NCBI GenBank assembly: GCA_018610125.1
Contig: JAHEOI010000115.1
Location: 1 to 7,718 of the forward strand
Source of the DNA: Verrucomicrobiota bacterium
GTDB taxonomy: Bacteria > Verrucomicrobiota > Verrucomicrobiia > Limisphaerales > JAHEOI01
Direction: 5' to 3'
DNA: 7,718 nt
This document shows positions 6,434 to 7,718 of this stretch, one piece after another. The translations under genes and the position numbers were made by a program. The notes under the pieces were generated by a model, which did not search any database, had not been told where the DNA came from, and was given only the letters and a program-made list of their open reading frames with translations. How positions within the stretch are numbered: the stretch's first letter is position 1; each line of letters starts with the position of its first letter.

Positions 6434-6471
6434 TATCAGTTTGTTGTCGTGGATTTTTTTCGTTGCAACCG

Positions 6472-7718
6472 TTAAAAATTCCGAAGCGATTCCAGCAAGT
6501 GCCCTCTCAGAGCAAACCAGGTCGCGAGCCAAGTCCATAGGAGCCCGTTCAAGAGCACCGCCAGCAAATTCAGTCCAAGGTAGCCAAGGGGCAATCCCGA
6601 TTCTTGGGTCAAGGCGGGAATAATCCCGACCACCGCCGCGACGACACCGACCAAAAGCCCAAGCAGCAGCAGCAGACAGTGCTCCACGAGCACCAGCCAC
6701 TTGAGCGAAGAGGCTCGGAAGCCGACGGCCAGCAGCACCGCCAATTCCTGACGCCGGTCCAGCACGTTTCGCAAGACCACAATCCCCAAGCCGATGCTCC
6801 CAAGCAACAGGCCAAGGCCTCCCAGCACTTGAAAGGTTGAAAGGTAGGTATTCTGCACCGCATTGTACTGCTGCAAGCGCTCTTGGGTCGGAATCAGCTC
6901 CAATCCGACATCTCGCAAGGCCTTGGACAACAATGCCTGGACCTTCTGTGTGCGATTCGGGGCATCAATCAAGAATTGCCTATAGCCACTCTCGCCCGGA
7001 AAGTGCTCTTGAAATTGCTTTTCGGAAATGAGGAGACTCCCTTGAAGAATGCTATGATCGAGTGAGCCGATCAGCTTGACCTCGACCGTCTGCCCGTTTT
7101 GATCGGTGTACTTCAATGCGTCGCCGATCTGTTTCCCGAGCGCCCAAGTGATTGTGGCCTGATCCCCGATGGCCGGGATCGTGTTGGGGCCGAGGTCCGC
7201 TTCAAGCATTTCCCATCCGGTGAGCGTCTTTCCATCAACCGAATATTGGCCCTTGCTGAACCGAAACGCACCCCGTTCCTTCATCGGGTCGACCGGGACG
7301 CCGAGTATCCGGGGGCGTTGGGCCCGATTGAGATTGAGGCAGCTTGCGTCATCCCCTTCGAGCATTCGCAGCGAGACGACATCGACTCCCTTCATCGCTT
7401 TCTTGCTCAAAGCGAAAAAGTTCCGACCCGACTGCGTATTCAGGTCTTCAACCACCGGCAAGGTCGATTGTCCGACCAATTCAAATCCCCCGGTGCCGGA
7501 GCGTCGTTCCTCCGTGCCGCCACCTGCCTCCAATCGGAATGACCCCACCGAGATGATCAGGAAGGTCCCGCATGCCAGCAACCCGACCGTTGCCAAGCTC
7601 CGTCGATGGCGACGGGCCACGTTCCGAATCCCAAGCCGGCTCAGGGTAAGTTTGCCCTGACTCGAGGTGACAAGCGCTCCGAACAGGGCGGCGCAAAATC
7701 CGATTCCGGCCATGAGCA
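6472..7718 (-). CDS. FtsX/MacB-family ABC transporter permease, C-terminal part (partial)
   Basis: The reading frame runs off the window edge, so the N-terminal part is missing; the ATG at 7711-7713 is probably internal. Counting from that codon: the end of a membrane helix (1-16), a cytoplasmic stretch GIRNVARRHRRS (28-39), a membrane helix (about 40-57), a large extracytoplasmic domain (about 58-290, with DDASCLNLNRAQ at 121-132), then three helices (about 292-315, 343-366, 378-402) forming the FtsX core. The loop DRRQELAVLLAVGF (319-332) is the usual contact with the ATPase. Such permeases couple ATP hydrolysis to moving lipoproteins, lipids or peptides, or transmit force, at the inner membrane. 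The helix before residue 40 suggests a long permease with two FtsX units, of a kind I recall from planctomycetes and Verrucomicrobiota. The ATPase is probably upstream, outside the window. The substrate is unknown. Confidence 0.85.
   Translation of the reverse strand, partial: LMAGIGFCAALFGALVTSSQGKLTLSRLGIRNVARRHRRSLATVGLLACGTFLIISVGSFRLEAGGGTEERRSGTGGFELVGQSTLPVVEDLNTQSGRNFFALSKKAMKGVDVVSLRMLEGDDASCLNLNRAQRPRILGVPVDPMKERGAFRFSKGQYSVDGKTLTGWEMLEADLGPNTIPAIGDQATITWALGKQIGDALKYTDQNGQTVEVKLIGSLDHSILQGSLLISEKQFQEHFPGESGYRQFLIDAPNRTQKVQALLSKALRDVGLELIPTQERLQQYNAVQNTYLSTFQVLGGLGLLLGSIGLGIVVLRNVLDRRQELAVLLAVGFRASSLKWLVLVEHCLLLLLGLLVGVVAAVVGIIPALTQESGLPLGYLGLNLLAVLLNGLLWTWLATWFALRGHLLESLRNF

Noticed and set aside
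6434..6471. A-rich minus-strand stretch after the permease as a terminator
   Set aside because: The homopolymer is A on the transcript strand, and the only dyad (GTTGCAAC, 6462-6469) is too short and lacks a following T-run.
1..7718. tRNA, rRNA, riboswitch, phage or toxin-antitoxin genes
   Set aside because: Scanning both strands by eye, I found no recognisable structure or protein family of these kinds.

Overview
The window looks like chromosomal DNA of a member of the Verrucomicrobiota (PVC group). The basis is protein resemblance and intergenic repeat style, judged from memory rather than by search. The pointers are a small acidic single-cluster ferredoxin of a type I associate with this phylum, a GreA-type factor carrying a very long extra N-terminal part (long GreA proteins are also known in chlamydiae), an FtsX permease of the large planctomycete/verrucomicrobial kind, a secreted arylsulfatase, and an intergenic repeat resembling one that gives spurious hypothetical proteins in Pedosphaera-like genomes.

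Layout. 74-316 (-) is a ferredoxin. 317-622 holds no gene but has a possible ferredoxin promoter and a hairpin-rich repeat (copy A). 623-1918 (-) is rsmB, a 16S rRNA m5C methyltransferase, read from a good sigma70-like promoter that leaves almost no leader. 1973-3826 (+) is the long GreA/GreB-type elongation factor, divergent from rsmB. 3802-3962 is a compact inverted-repeat structure enclosing copy B of the repeat; it fills the gap between the GreA gene and the convergent sulfatase. 3963-5528 (-) is a secreted sulfatase. 5611-5721 is a second repeat type. 5732-6433 (-) is a secreted beta-sandwich-like protein of unknown function. 6472-7718 (-) is the C-terminal half of an ABC-type FtsX/MacB permease, cut by the window edge.

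How the genes relate. rsmB and the GreA gene are housekeeping genes for ribosome maturation and transcription. The right half, read leftward, is permease, small secreted protein, then sulfatase. The first two are probably cotranscribed (38-base gap). The sulfatase lies 203 bases further on, past a repeat, and may be separate. No classical defence, phage, CRISPR or secondary-metabolite system is visible. The most unusual material is non-coding: two repeat families, three copies in all, each lying just 3' of a stop codon and in two cases in the same orientation relative to the gene. One copy is enclosed by a long stem that reaches into the last codons of the GreA gene.
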